Shown here piece by piece: positions 1 to 7,863 of a DNA stretch of 64,000 nucleotides. The stretch's first letter is position 1, and the number at the start of each line of letters is the position of its first letter. The notes below the pieces were generated by a model. That model had not been told where the DNA came from, made no database searches, and saw only the letters and a program-made list of their open reading frames with translations. The stretch comes from Herbidospora daliensis (lineage in GTDB: Bacteria > Actinomycetota > Actinomycetes > Streptosporangiales > Streptosporangiaceae): contig NZ_BBXF01000005.1 of NCBI RefSeq assembly GCF_001570585.1, forward strand, positions 1 through 64,000. Reading direction: 5' to 3'. The translations under genes and the position numbers were made by a program.

Positions 1-581
1 GGATATGGCAGCGGCTGCATGAAGTTCTGCTCGATCGGCTCCGGAGTGTCGATGCCCTGGACCTGTCCCGCGCTGCGGTGGACTCCTCCCAAATCAGAGC
101 GTTAAAAGGGGGCCGCAGACCGGACCGTCCCCGGTCGATCGAGGACGGGCCGGAAGCAAGCACCACCTGATCACCGACGCCACCGGCGTCCCGCTGGCGG
201 TGATCCTGACCGGCGCGAACCGCAACGACGTCACCCAGCTGCTGCCCTTGCTGCACGCCATCCCCAAGATCCGTGGCAAGTGCGGCCGGCCCCGGCAACG
301 ACCTGATGCCGTCCTGGCCGACCGCGGCTACGACCACGACAAGTACCGCCGCCTGGTCCGTGCCCTGCAGATCCGCCCGCTGATCGCCCGCCGCGGCACC
401 CCGCACGGCTCCGGCCTGGGCAGACACCGCTGGGTCGTCGAGCAGACCTTCGCCCTGCTGCACGCATTCCGGCGATTACGGATCCGCTGGGAAGCCCGCG
501 CGGACATCCACGAAGCCTTCCTCAAACTGGCGTGCGCCCTCATCTGCTGGCGCCGACTCAACTCATTTTGTTAGGAGCTCT
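1..581 (+). mobile_element. IS5-family insertion sequence, right part
   Basis: This is the 3' part of an IS5-family element of the IS427-like type. It carries the transposase described separately and ends in the sequence ACTCATTTTGTTAGGAGCTC just after the transposase stop codon. That string has the look of a terminal inverted repeat in this family. The element is followed directly by TTA, consistent with TA-type target preference. The left end lies outside the window, so neither the inverted repeat pair nor the target duplication can be confirmed. The DNA immediately to the right resumes inside an epoxide hydrolase reading frame, so the element appears to have inserted into that gene close to its start codon. 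Confidence 0.8.
3..574 (+). CDS. IS5-family transposase, two frames, 5' end missing
   Basis: This is a DDE transposase. The first frame (3-172) contains VDSSQIRALKGG, which carries the first catalytic Asp. The second frame, open from about 110 to 574, carries VLADRGYD (second Asp) and RWVVEQTF (catalytic Glu). The frames meet at TTAAAAGGGGGC (102-113), where a -1 shift joins ALKGG to PQTGPSPVDRG. IS5/IS427 relatives commonly make their full transposase by programmed -1 frameshifting at an A/G-rich slippery run, so the shift is probably functional rather than a lesion. In the third motif the residue after Glu is Gln, where relatives I know usually have Arg. The start codon lies left of the window. 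Confidence 0.85.
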
Positions 582-1734
582 TAGTCCGACCTGGACGACG
601 TGCGCGACCCCCTCACCCGCGCCCGCTGGCCCCGCCACATCGGCACCGGCTGGGAGCGCGGCGTCCCCGCGAACTACCTCAAGGACCTCGTGACCCGCTG
701 GGCGGACGGCTACGACTGGCGCGCCCAGGAGAAACTCCTGAACCAGCACCCGCAGTTCGTGACCACGATCGACGGCCAGGACATCCACTTCCTGCACGTC
801 CGCTCACCCGAACCGGACGCCTTCCCGCTCATCCTCAGCCACGCTGGCCGGGCTCATTCGTCGACTTCCTGGACGTGATCGGCCCTCTCACCGACCCCCG
901 CGCCCACGGCGGCGACCCCGCCGGACGCCTTCCACGTCGTGATCCCCTCGCTCCTCGATTTCGGCTTCTCCAACCCGGTGTGGGAACCCGGCTGGGGGAA
1001 CCTGTTCCGCGTGGCCGCCGCCTTCGCCGAACTGATGAGCCGGCTCGGCTACCCGCGCTTCGCCGCACAGGGCGGCGACATCGGAGGCGGCGTGACCACC
1101 CTGCTGCCCATGGCCGCCCCCGGCCGTGTGTCCGCCACCCACGTCGCCCTACCCGCTCGGCCCGCCCATCGACCTGGACGGCCTGTCCGCCGCCGACCGC
1201 GCCCGTGCCGAGCGCTTCAACGCGGCCCAATAAGACGGCCTGGGCTACCTGCACCTGCAGTCCACCCGCCCGCAGACCCTGGCCTACGCGCTCGACGACT
1301 CACTGATCGGCCAACTGGCGTGGATCGCCGAGAAGTTCAAGGAGTGGACCGACCCCGCCGCCCTGCCCGAGGACGCGCTGGACCGCGACCGGCTGCTGAC
1401 CAACGTGAGCCTGTACTGGTTCACCGGCTCCGGCGCGTCCTCGGCCGACATCCTCTGCGAGGGCATGCGCGCCTACCGCGAGATGTCCGCCGCCGCGTCC
1501 GGCCGGCCGTCCGCGCCGCCGCAGGGCATCGCCGTGTACGCGGCCGACATGACGATCCGCCCCCTTGCCGACTGGTCGGAATTCGACCGCGGCGGCCATT
1601 TCCCGGCGATGGAAACGTCCGACATGTTCGCGGGGGACCTATGCGCGTTCTTCCGCGTCGCCCGTGAACGCGCCCGCGTCCGCAGCGAGAAACGCATCCG
1701 ATGGGGCGGCCGACCACTGTCAGCCGTGGCCTGA
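582..1734 (+). pseudogene. Epoxide hydrolase remnant, IS-disrupted and frameshifted
   Basis: The translated pieces match an actinobacterial epoxide hydrolase of the alpha/beta-hydrolase fold with the epoxide-hydrolase N-terminal domain. The pieces are GTGWERGVPANYL, YDWRAQEKLLN, IHFLHVRSPEPDAFPLIL, AAQGGDIGGG and DRGGHFPAMETSD. They are spread over three frames, so at least three indels are needed, near 844, 921 and 1148. An in-frame TAA at 1231-1233 also interrupts the sequence where relatives read a sense codon before DGLGYLH. Only about the first 15-20 residues are missing, which places the IS insertion just after the start codon. The nucleophile region around 840-850 sits at the first indel. 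No full-length enzyme can be made. Confidence 0.9.
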
Positions 1735-1760
1735 CCGCCCAACGTTTCCGGTCTCAGGAA

Positions 1761-2309
1761 CTAGATGTCGAGGTCCTCGACGACAGGCGGTTTGCCGAGA
1801 TCGGTGATCATGGCGAAGAACTCGTCGGGGACCCGGCCGCGCAGTTGCTCGAACGTGTCGAGGACCTCCAGGGTGGCCTCGCCCTGGATGAACCCGTAGT
1901 CGGAGTCGGCCAGGCCGAGGTAGGTGCGCAGCGCCTCGCGGGAGAACAGCCCCGACAACCAGTTCTCGGCGTCGCGGGTCATGCTGTCGGTCCACTCGGG
2001 GGAGCGCTCGACGTGCAGGACGTACTTGCCCTTGCGGGACCGGTAGACCCGGAACGTCTCGTTGCGCTGGCCCACCAGGCGGCTCCACTCGCCGAGCAGC
2101 ACCCCGGAGAAGCGCTGCTTGCGCACCGCCGTGCCCTGGCCGACCTTGACGATGACCTCGTCGTAGCCCTCCTCGCGGCCCTCCTCCATCTCGACGTAGC
2201 GCCGCAGGGCGGTGCTGATCGCGGCCGAGAGCTTGCCCCCGGCGAGTTCGGTGGCCCGCTGGAAGAGCGGCAGGTCGTCATCAGAGACGTAGATCGTTTT
2301 ATTGGGCAT
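1761..2309 (-). CDS. EXLDI-family protein, RHH-like N-terminus
   Basis: This is a 182-residue protein ending in VVEDLDI, the C-terminal signature that names the EXLDI family of actinobacteria. No biochemical role is established for the family that I know of. The first 45 residues (KTIYVSDDDLPLFQRA, then a helix and LRRYVEME) look like a ribbon-helix-helix DNA-binding unit: a short strand followed by two helices. The ATG at 2309 is chosen because GGAGGAGG lies 6 nt upstream; an in-frame start at 2333 lacks this. The gene overlaps the end of the methyltransferase gene by 11 nt, so translation is probably coupled. An AT-rich palindrome cluster (2324-2346) lies just upstream and could be its own operator (inference). 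Confidence 0.85.
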   Translation of the reverse strand: MPNKTIYVSDDDLPLFQRATELAGGKLSAAISTALRRYVEMEEGREEGYDEVIVKVGQGTAVRKQRFSGVLLGEWSRLVGQRNETFRVYRSRKGKYVLHVERSPEWTDSMTRDAENWLSGLFSREALRTYLGLADSDYGFIQGEATLEVLDTFEQLRGRVPDEFFAMITDLGKPPVVEDLDI

Positions 2310-3141
2310 CGTCGGCCTCCTCCGTATGCGCATAAGTATACGTATGTTGGGCGGAGCGCCAGAGCCTGATCTCGGTCGCCGGGAGGCGTTCGGGGTACGG
2401 GCCCGCGCCGAGCAATGTTCGCAGGTCGTGCTCGAAGTCGGCGAGCCGGTCGCCGAACAGGTGCGGCGCGGAGTCGGAGCGGGAGAACGTCCACGCCACG
2501 AGGTCGTCGGCCGTGCGGTCGATCACCTCTCCGGCCGGGACGACGATGCGCTCGACCGGGCCGAACCCGGCCCGCGCCAGCACCAGGTCCTCCCGGCCCG
2601 GGGTGCCGTTCACGAGCACGCCCTGACCCGCCCGGCGCACCGGGCCGAGGTGACGCCGCACCAGCTCGCCGATCGCGGCGTACACCGGAGGTTGCGGCGT
2701 CTTCACCTCGCCGACCTGGACGAACGCGCCTCCCGGCGGCAGCATGCGCAGCACGGCCGAGGCGACGCGGTCGCGGTCGGTCCAGTGGAACGACTGGGCG
2801 AACACCACCGCCTGGAAAGTCCCGAGGTCGCCGGGCAGGTCCTCGGCCCGGCCCGCCACCCAGCGCACGTTGGTCACGCCCCTGAGCTCGGCCCGCCGCC
2901 GGGCCTCGGCCAGCATGCCGGGGTCGGGGTCGAGGCCGATCGCCTCGCCCACGTGGGGGGCCAGGGCGAGGGTGACGGTCCCGGGGCCGCAGCCGACGTC
3001 GAGCACGCGGCTGCGGTGGTCGAGACCCAGCGCGGCGGCCAGTGTGGCGGCGTAGCCGGGGGCGTAGGGGAGCCGGCCGCGTTCGTAGTGCGGTGCGGCG
3101 CCCTGGAACAGGGTCGCGTCCCACTGCCATCCGTCAGCCAT
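2299..3141 (-). CDS. Class I SAM-dependent methyltransferase
   Basis: This is a 280-residue small-molecule methyltransferase with a Rossmann fold. Motif I is VLDVGCGPGTVTLALA (about residues 46-61), the acidic loop is IGLDPDPGML (about 69-78), and VVFAQSFHWTD (about 107-117) is the post-I/motif II region typical of the methyltransferase 11/trans-aconitate methyltransferase-like group. The substrate cannot be predicted. The gene begins inside the end of the MFS gene (8-nt overlap) and its last 11 nt overlap the EXLDI start. It is therefore an internal member of a tightly coupled operon with an exporter and a PLP enzyme. The last 20 residues (after RLWRSAQ) look like a non-conserved extension shaped by the regulatory DNA embedded there. 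Confidence 0.88.
   Translation of the reverse strand: MADGWQWDATLFQGAAPHYERGRLPYAPGYAATLAAALGLDHRSRVLDVGCGPGTVTLALAPHVGEAIGLDPDPGMLAEARRRAELRGVTNVRWVAGRAEDLPGDLGTFQAVVFAQSFHWTDRDRVASAVLRMLPPGGAFVQVGEVKTPQPPVYAAIGELVRRHLGPVRRAGQGVLVNGTPGREDLVLARAGFGPVERIVVPAGEVIDRTADDLVAWTFSRSDSAPHLFGDRLADFEHDLRTLLGAGPYPERLPATEIRLWRSAQHTYTYAHTEEADDAQ
2324..2346. promoter_or_regulatory. AT-rich overlapping palindromes upstream of EXLDI gene
   Basis: Three overlapping palindromes are packed into 23 bp: TATGCGCATA (2325-2334, perfect), CATAAGTATACGTATG (2331-2346, one mismatched pair) and ATACGTAT (2338-2345, perfect). They lie inside the 3' end of the methyltransferase gene, 15-37 nt upstream of the EXLDI start. 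Here the encoded tail HTYTYAHTEE uses unusually AT-rich codons. The position and symmetry suggest an operator for a dimeric regulator, perhaps the EXLDI protein itself. Confidence 0.5.
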
Positions 3142-4306
3142 GCGACCACGGTAGCGGCCGGGTGAGGCCCGAGCGGCCGAGCAGGTGGACGCCCGCCGCG
3201 CACCCCGCGCCCAGGCACGCCAGCGCCGCCCACAGCAGGGCGGTGTGGTCGAGCAGCGCCCCGACGGCCAGGTTGCCCGCGGTGATGCCGATCCCGGCGA
3301 TCGAGTTGTAGAGGCCGTAGTGGGTGGCGACGAGCCGCCCGCCCGACAGCGCCACGACGGTGTCCATCTCGAACGGGTACGTCAGCGCCGTGCCGACGCC
3401 GAGCAGCGCCGCGCACAGCAGCACCGCGCCCGGCCACGCCGTCACCGTGAGCGGCGTGAACGCCGCGCCCATCAGGGCCAGGCCCCACGTCATGGCCTGT
3501 TCCGGCGTCCAGCGGGACCGCGCCCACGCGGTGATGCGCAGCTGGCCGAGCACCGCGATCCCGCCCGACACCACGAACAGCAGCGTCACCGCGCCCGGGT
3601 CGCCGAGCGCCAGCGGCAGCGCCAGGTAGACCTGGAACGACAACACGTACGACCCCGTCATCGCCCCCGCGAACAGCACGAAGGGCCGGTTGGCCAGCAC
3701 GGTCCGCCAGTCGGCCAGCACCCCCGCCGACTCCGCCCGCGTCCCGGGACCGGGCGGCAGCGCCAGCACCTGCACGACCGTCAGCACCGCGAACAACCCG
3801 GCGGCCACCGCGCAGACCAGCCGGAAGTCGGCCGCCATCAGGGCCAGCCCGACCACCGGCCCGAGCAGGATCCCGGCCTGGTAGAAGACGTTGAACAGGG
3901 CGAACGCCTCGACCCGCCGATCACCGGCCGTGTGGGCGAGATAGGCGCGTACGGCCGGATTGAACAGCGCGCCCGCGAACCCGGTCATCGCCGAGGCGGC
4001 GAGCAGCACCGGCAGCGTGCCCGCGAAGCCGAGCAGCGCGAACCCGAGCGTGCGCAGCAGGCACCCGGCGATGATGACCGGCCGGTAGCCGAGCCGGTCG
4101 GCCAGCGTGCCGCCGAGCAGGAACAGGCCCTGCTGGCTCAGGTTGCGCACCCCGAGCACCAGCCCGACCGTCCAGCCTGCCAGGCCCAGCCCGCCCGACA
4201 GGTGCCCGGCCAGGAACGGCATCAGCAGGTAGAACGCCACGTTGATGGTGAACTGGTTGACCATCAGCAGCCGCGCGGTGCCGTCGAACGAGCGCCAGGC
4301 CCTCAC
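3134..4306 (-). CDS. MFS transporter
   Basis: This is a 390-residue major facilitator superfamily permease with about 12 hydrophobic segments. The loop between segments 2 and 3 reads [14 protein letters not shown], the classical MFS motif A (G-x-L-a-D-R-x-G). The start is taken as GTG at 4306, which forms a GTGA overlap with the stop of the upstream PLP-enzyme gene; the open frame extends further upstream but without family sequence. Sequence type suggests drug or metabolite export rather than nutrient uptake. Placement between a PLP lyase and a methyltransferase suggests that it exports the product of that operon (inference). Confidence 0.85.
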   Translation of the reverse strand: MRAWRSFDGTARLLMVNQFTINVAFYLLMPFLAGHLSGGLGLAGWTVGLVLGVRNLSQQGLFLLGGTLADRLGYRPVIIAGCLLRTLGFALLGFAGTLPVLLAASAMTGFAGALFNPAVRAYLAHTAGDRRVEAFALFNVFYQAGILLGPVVGLALMAADFRLVCAVAAGLFAVLTVVQVLALPPGPGTRAESAGVLADWRTVLANRPFVLFAGAMTGSYVLSFQVYLALPLALGDPGAVTLLFVVSGGIAVLGQLRITAWARSRWTPEQAMTWGLALMGAAFTPLTVTAWPGAVLLCAALLGVGTALTYPFEMDTVVALSGGRLVATHYGLYNSIAGIGITAGNLAVGALLDHTALLWAALACLGAGCAAGVHLLGRSGLTRPLPWSHG

Positions 4307-5315
4307 CGGACCACCATCCGCGTCCAGCGGGTCACCTCGGCCTCGTCGGCCGTCTTGATCTCGTCGGGTTCGGCGGCCGGCGGCCGGTGCAGCAGGCCGT
4401 GGGCGGCGCAGTAAGCGTCGTCGAAGATGGTCGAGCCGTAGCGGGCCGGGCCGTCGGGGAAGACGGCGGCGATCCGGGTGTCCGGCGGCAGGGTGCGGGC
4501 CAGCCAGGAGGCGACGACGGTGACCGCGCCGACGCTCCACCCGCCGGTCGTGTAGTGGGTGGCGGCGAGGGTCCGGCAGGCCCAGACGGCCTCGTTGGCG
4601 GCGACCCAGTGGATCTCGTCGAACTCGCCGTGCGCGACGTTGCGCGGGTGGATGCTGCTGCCCAGGCCGCGCATCAGCCGGGGCCGGGCCGGCTGGCCGA
4701 AGATCGTCGACCCGACCGCGTCGACCCCCACGAGGACCACCCGCCCGTCGCGCCGCCGCAGCGCCCTCGTCACCCCGGCCGAGTGGCCGCCCGTCCCCAC
4801 GCTGCACACCAGCACGTCGACCCGCCCCAGCTGCCCGGCCAGCTCGTCGGCCAGGCCCGCGTAGGCGCCGACGTTGTCGGGGTTGGCGTACTGGTCGGGG
4901 CAGTAGGCCCCCGGATGCGCCGCCAGCAGCTCGGCCACCCGGTCGAGCCGGGCATGCTGCCAGCCGCCGTCCGGATGCGGCCGCGACACCGTCTCGACCC
5001 GCACGCCGTGGGCGGTCAGCAGCCGGTGGACGAGGGGCTCCATGCCGGGATCGGTGACGACGGTGACCGGATGGCCGTAGACGATCCCGGCGAGCGCCAG
5101 CCCCAGCCCGAACGTGCCCGACGTCGACTCGACGATCATCGCGCCGGGCGCGAGCTCGCCCCGCTCCCTGGCCCGCCCGACGATTGCAGGGCGGCCCGGT
5201 CCTTCAGGCCGCCGGGGTTGACCGCCTCCAGCTTGGCCCAGAAGCCCCGCCCGGCGGGGGCGAAGGGCTCGGTGATCAGGCGTACCGGGGTGCCGCCCAC
5301 CAGATGAGAAGACAT
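4303..5315 (-). pseudogene. Cysteine synthase-like PLP enzyme with one frameshift
   Basis: This is a fold-type II PLP enzyme of the cysteine synthase/cystathionine beta-synthase family. It is split over two frames. The N-terminal part (from ATG 5315) carries VGGTPVRL and [11 protein letters not shown], containing the PLP lysine. The rest runs [26 protein letters not shown] and GSSIHPRNV. The frames join if one base is restored in CTGCAATCGTC near 5187, giving the expected [16 protein letters not shown] linker. Everything else is intact, so this is either a very recent mutation or a sequencing error. It is the first gene of an operon with MFS, methyltransferase and EXLDI genes. If translation stops early, coupling to the MFS gene through GTGA (4303-4306) would be weakened. 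Confidence 0.8.
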
Positions 5316-5427
5316 GTCGTCACGCAAAGTAACCGAACTTTCCGCGTGTTTGGTGGTGCCCCGCCGGTCCCGGCGGCCGGGGCGGCGGATAATCGAGCCG
5401 CCCCCCAGCCGTACCGAAGGGGGAGAC

Positions 5428-6693
5428 GTGACCCTGTCACGCCGCGCGATGCTCACCGGCCTGCCGCTGTCTCTGATGGCCCGCCCCGCGACCGCGGTGG
5501 CGGCCCCCGCGGGCGCTCCCGAGGAGGTCGCCCGCGACGAGGTCTACTGGCGGTCGGTGGCGGCGGCGTTCCGGGTCGACCCCGGCTTCGTGAACCTGGA
5601 GAACGGCTACTTCGGCAGCATGCCCGAACCCGTCAGGCTGGCCTACCACGCCCACGCCGACCGGCTGAACGCGGAGAACAGCCGGCTGCTGCGCACGGCG
5701 TACCGGCAGCCGGCGGACGAGGCCGCCGCGCGCGTCGCGGGCCTGCTCGGCGTGACCAAGGAGGAGATCGCCTTCACCCGGGGCGGCACCGAGGCCCTGC
5801 AGAACCTGATCACCGGCTACCGGCGGCTCGCCCCCGGCGACGCCGTCATGCACGCCGACCTCGACTTCCACACCGGCAAGTCGGCCCTGAAATGGCTGGC
5901 CGACCGGCACGGTGCCCGCGTCGAACGCCTGGTGATCCCCGAACCGGCCACCCGCCAGGCGGTCGTGGACGCCTACGCCGCCGCCCTGGAGAAGACGCCG
6001 CGCCTGCGGCTGCTGCTGCTGAGCCACATGAACAACCTCACGGGCCTCGTCGTGCCCGTCAGGGAGATCGTCGAGATGGCCCGCGCGAAGGGCGTCGACG
6101 TGATCGTGGACGCCGCCCACACGTGGGGCCACCTCGACTTCACCCTGCCGGAACTCGGCGCCGACTTCGGCGTCTTCTCCCTGCACAAGTGGATGGGCGC
6201 GCCGCTGGGCAGCGGTTTCCTCTACATCCGCAAGGAGCGCCTGGCCGACGTCGCCCCCGTCTTCGGCGACGAGTCGCAGCAGGCCGACATCCGCTCCCGG
6301 GTCCACACGGGCACCATGGACGTCGCCCCGATCCTCAGCGTCGGCGCCGCCCTCGACTTCCACGAGAAACTCGGCGCGAAGGTGAAGGAGGCCCGCCTGC
6401 GCCACCTGCGCGACCGCTGGGTCGGCCAGGTGCGCGACCTGCCCATCGAAATCCTCACCCCCGACGACCCGGCCATGTACGGCGGCATGACCGCCTTCCG
6501 TTTCGCGGGCCGCACCTCCGAGGCCGACAACACCGCCGTCGTCGACCACCTCTACACCCGGCACCGCATCTTCACGGTGCACCGGGGCGGCGTCACCAAA
6601 GGCGACTGCGTCAGGGTCACCCCGGCCCTGTTCACCTCGGCCGCCGACGTCGACCGCCTCGCCGCCGCCCTGCGGGAACTGGCGTCCCGCTGA
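5428..6693 (+). CDS. Tat-exported class V aminotransferase-like protein
   Basis: This is a 421-residue fold-type I PLP enzyme of the isopenicillin-N epimerase/cysteine desulfurase-like class V group. It begins with a twin-arginine signal (SRRAMLTG, hydrophobic stretch, AVAAPA), so export of a folded PLP enzyme is predicted. Recognisable parts are TRGGTEALQNL (phosphate cup), VIVDAAHTWGH (the Asp that binds the pyridine nitrogen) and FSLHKWMGAPLG (PLP lysine). The start is GTG 5428, with GGGGGAG just upstream; the frame remains open to 5314 but without a ribosome site. It diverges from the PLP-lyase operon and shares the short gap 5316-5427. The reaction is not predictable; epimerase, lyase and desulfurase are all possible. 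Confidence 0.85.
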   Translation: MTLSRRAMLTGLPLSLMARPATAVAAPAGAPEEVARDEVYWRSVAAAFRVDPGFVNLENGYFGSMPEPVRLAYHAHADRLNAENSRLLRTAYRQPADEAAARVAGLLGVTKEEIAFTRGGTEALQNLITGYRRLAPGDAVMHADLDFHTGKSALKWLADRHGARVERLVIPEPATRQAVVDAYAAALEKTPRLRLLLLSHMNNLTGLVVPVREIVEMARAKGVDVIVDAAHTWGHLDFTLPELGADFGVFSLHKWMGAPLGSGFLYIRKERLADVAPVFGDESQQADIRSRVHTGTMDVAPILSVGAALDFHEKLGAKVKEARLRHLRDRWVGQVRDLPIEILTPDDPAMYGGMTAFRFAGRTSEADNTAVVDHLYTRHRIFTVHRGGVTKGDCVRVTPALFTSAADVDRLAAALRELASR

Positions 6694-6697
6694 GCGG

Positions 6698-7801
6698 TCA
6701 GGCCACCGCGGGCCGGGCCGGGGGCGGCGGCTCCGGCGGGGACGCGGGCGGGCCCGAGTCGGGGGAGCGGCCCTGGGCGTTGCGGATCAGCGCCACGATC
6801 ACGGAGGTCACCGGGGCCGCCAGGAACGCGCCGATGATGCCCGCGACCACGCTGCCGACCGTCAGCGCCAGCAGGATCACCGCGCCCGGCAGGTCGAGCG
6901 CCTTGCCGTAGATCATCGGCGCCAGCACGTGGCCTTCGAGCTGCTGCACCAGGATCGTCACCGCGATCACGATCAGGGCCACCAGCCAGCCCTTGGCCAC
7001 GAACGCCACCACCGCCGCGAGCAGCCCCGCGAACAGCGCGCCGATGACCGGCAGGAACGCGCCCACGAACGTCAGCACCGCCAGCGGCAGCGCGATCGGC
7101 ACGCCCAGGATCCACAGCGCGAGGCCGATGAAGAAGGCGTCGACGAAGCCGACCGCCGCGACGCCCCGCACGTAGCGGCCGACCACGTCGAAGACGATCT
7201 TGCTGGTGGTCATGATGTGGTCGCGGCTGCCGCGCGGGGCCAGGTCGGCCACCCAGCGCACCAGGTGGTCGCCGCCGTGCACCAGGTAGACGGCCAGGAT
7301 CAGCGCCAGCACCCCGCCGACCACGATCTCGCCGACGGTCTTCACCCCGGTGATCGCGCCGGAGGCGACCTCGCCGCCGCGCTGCGACAGGAACGTCTGG
7401 ACGTCGTGCACGATCTCCTGGATGCGGGCCTGGTCGAAGCCGAAGCGCGCGGCGGTCGCCTGGAGGTCGGTGACGACCTTGCCGATGCTGTTGCTCAGCT
7501 CGGCGAACCCGTCGATCGTCGGGGGGACCAGCAGCGCGATGACCCCCGCCAGCACCGCGATCACCGCCACGAACGCGAGCAGCGTGGACAGGGCGCGGTT
7601 GAGGCCCCACTGGCGCAGCCGCCGCGCCGGGGGCATCATCAGCGCCGTGATGAAGATCGCGAACACGACGCTGATGGCGACGGTCCTGATCTGGTAGACG
7701 ATCCACAGGATGACCGCCGTCAGGGCGATCAGGACGAGGATGCGCCCCGCCGTCGTGCTGGCCCTGCGCAGGCCGTCCCCCGCGGCTCCCGGATCTGCCA
7801 T
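6698..7801 (-). CDS. AI-2E family transporter-like membrane protein
   Basis: This is a 367-residue polytopic membrane protein of the AI-2E (formerly UPF0118/PerM) family. It has two N-terminal membrane helices, a large helical extracytoplasmic part (about 95-175) and a C-terminal bundle with the conserved GAFLPVIGAL and ILVQQLEGHVLAP segments. A Pro-rich tail (SPPEPPPPARP) is probably cytosolic. Family members are linked to autoinducer export, Na+/H+ exchange or unknown transport, so the substrate is open. The ATG at 7801 has GAGGGA 7 nt upstream. The gene ends 4 nt from the convergent aminotransferase gene, leaving no room for a terminator between them. Confidence 0.87.
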   Translation of the reverse strand: MADPGAAGDGLRRASTTAGRILVLIALTAVILWIVYQIRTVAISVVFAIFITALMMPPARRLRQWGLNRALSTLLAFVAVIAVLAGVIALLVPPTIDGFAELSNSIGKVVTDLQATAARFGFDQARIQEIVHDVQTFLSQRGGEVASGAITGVKTVGEIVVGGVLALILAVYLVHGGDHLVRWVADLAPRGSRDHIMTTSKIVFDVVGRYVRGVAAVGFVDAFFIGLALWILGVPIALPLAVLTFVGAFLPVIGALFAGLLAAVVAFVAKGWLVALIVIAVTILVQQLEGHVLAPMIYGKALDLPGAVILLALTVGSVVAGIIGAFLAAPVTSVIVALIRNAQGRSPDSGPPASPPEPPPPARPAVA

Positions 7802-7863
7802 CGGCGTTCCCTCCCCGTCACGGTCGATGCCCGCCGATGATCCCAGAGATCGCGGGCGGCGGG

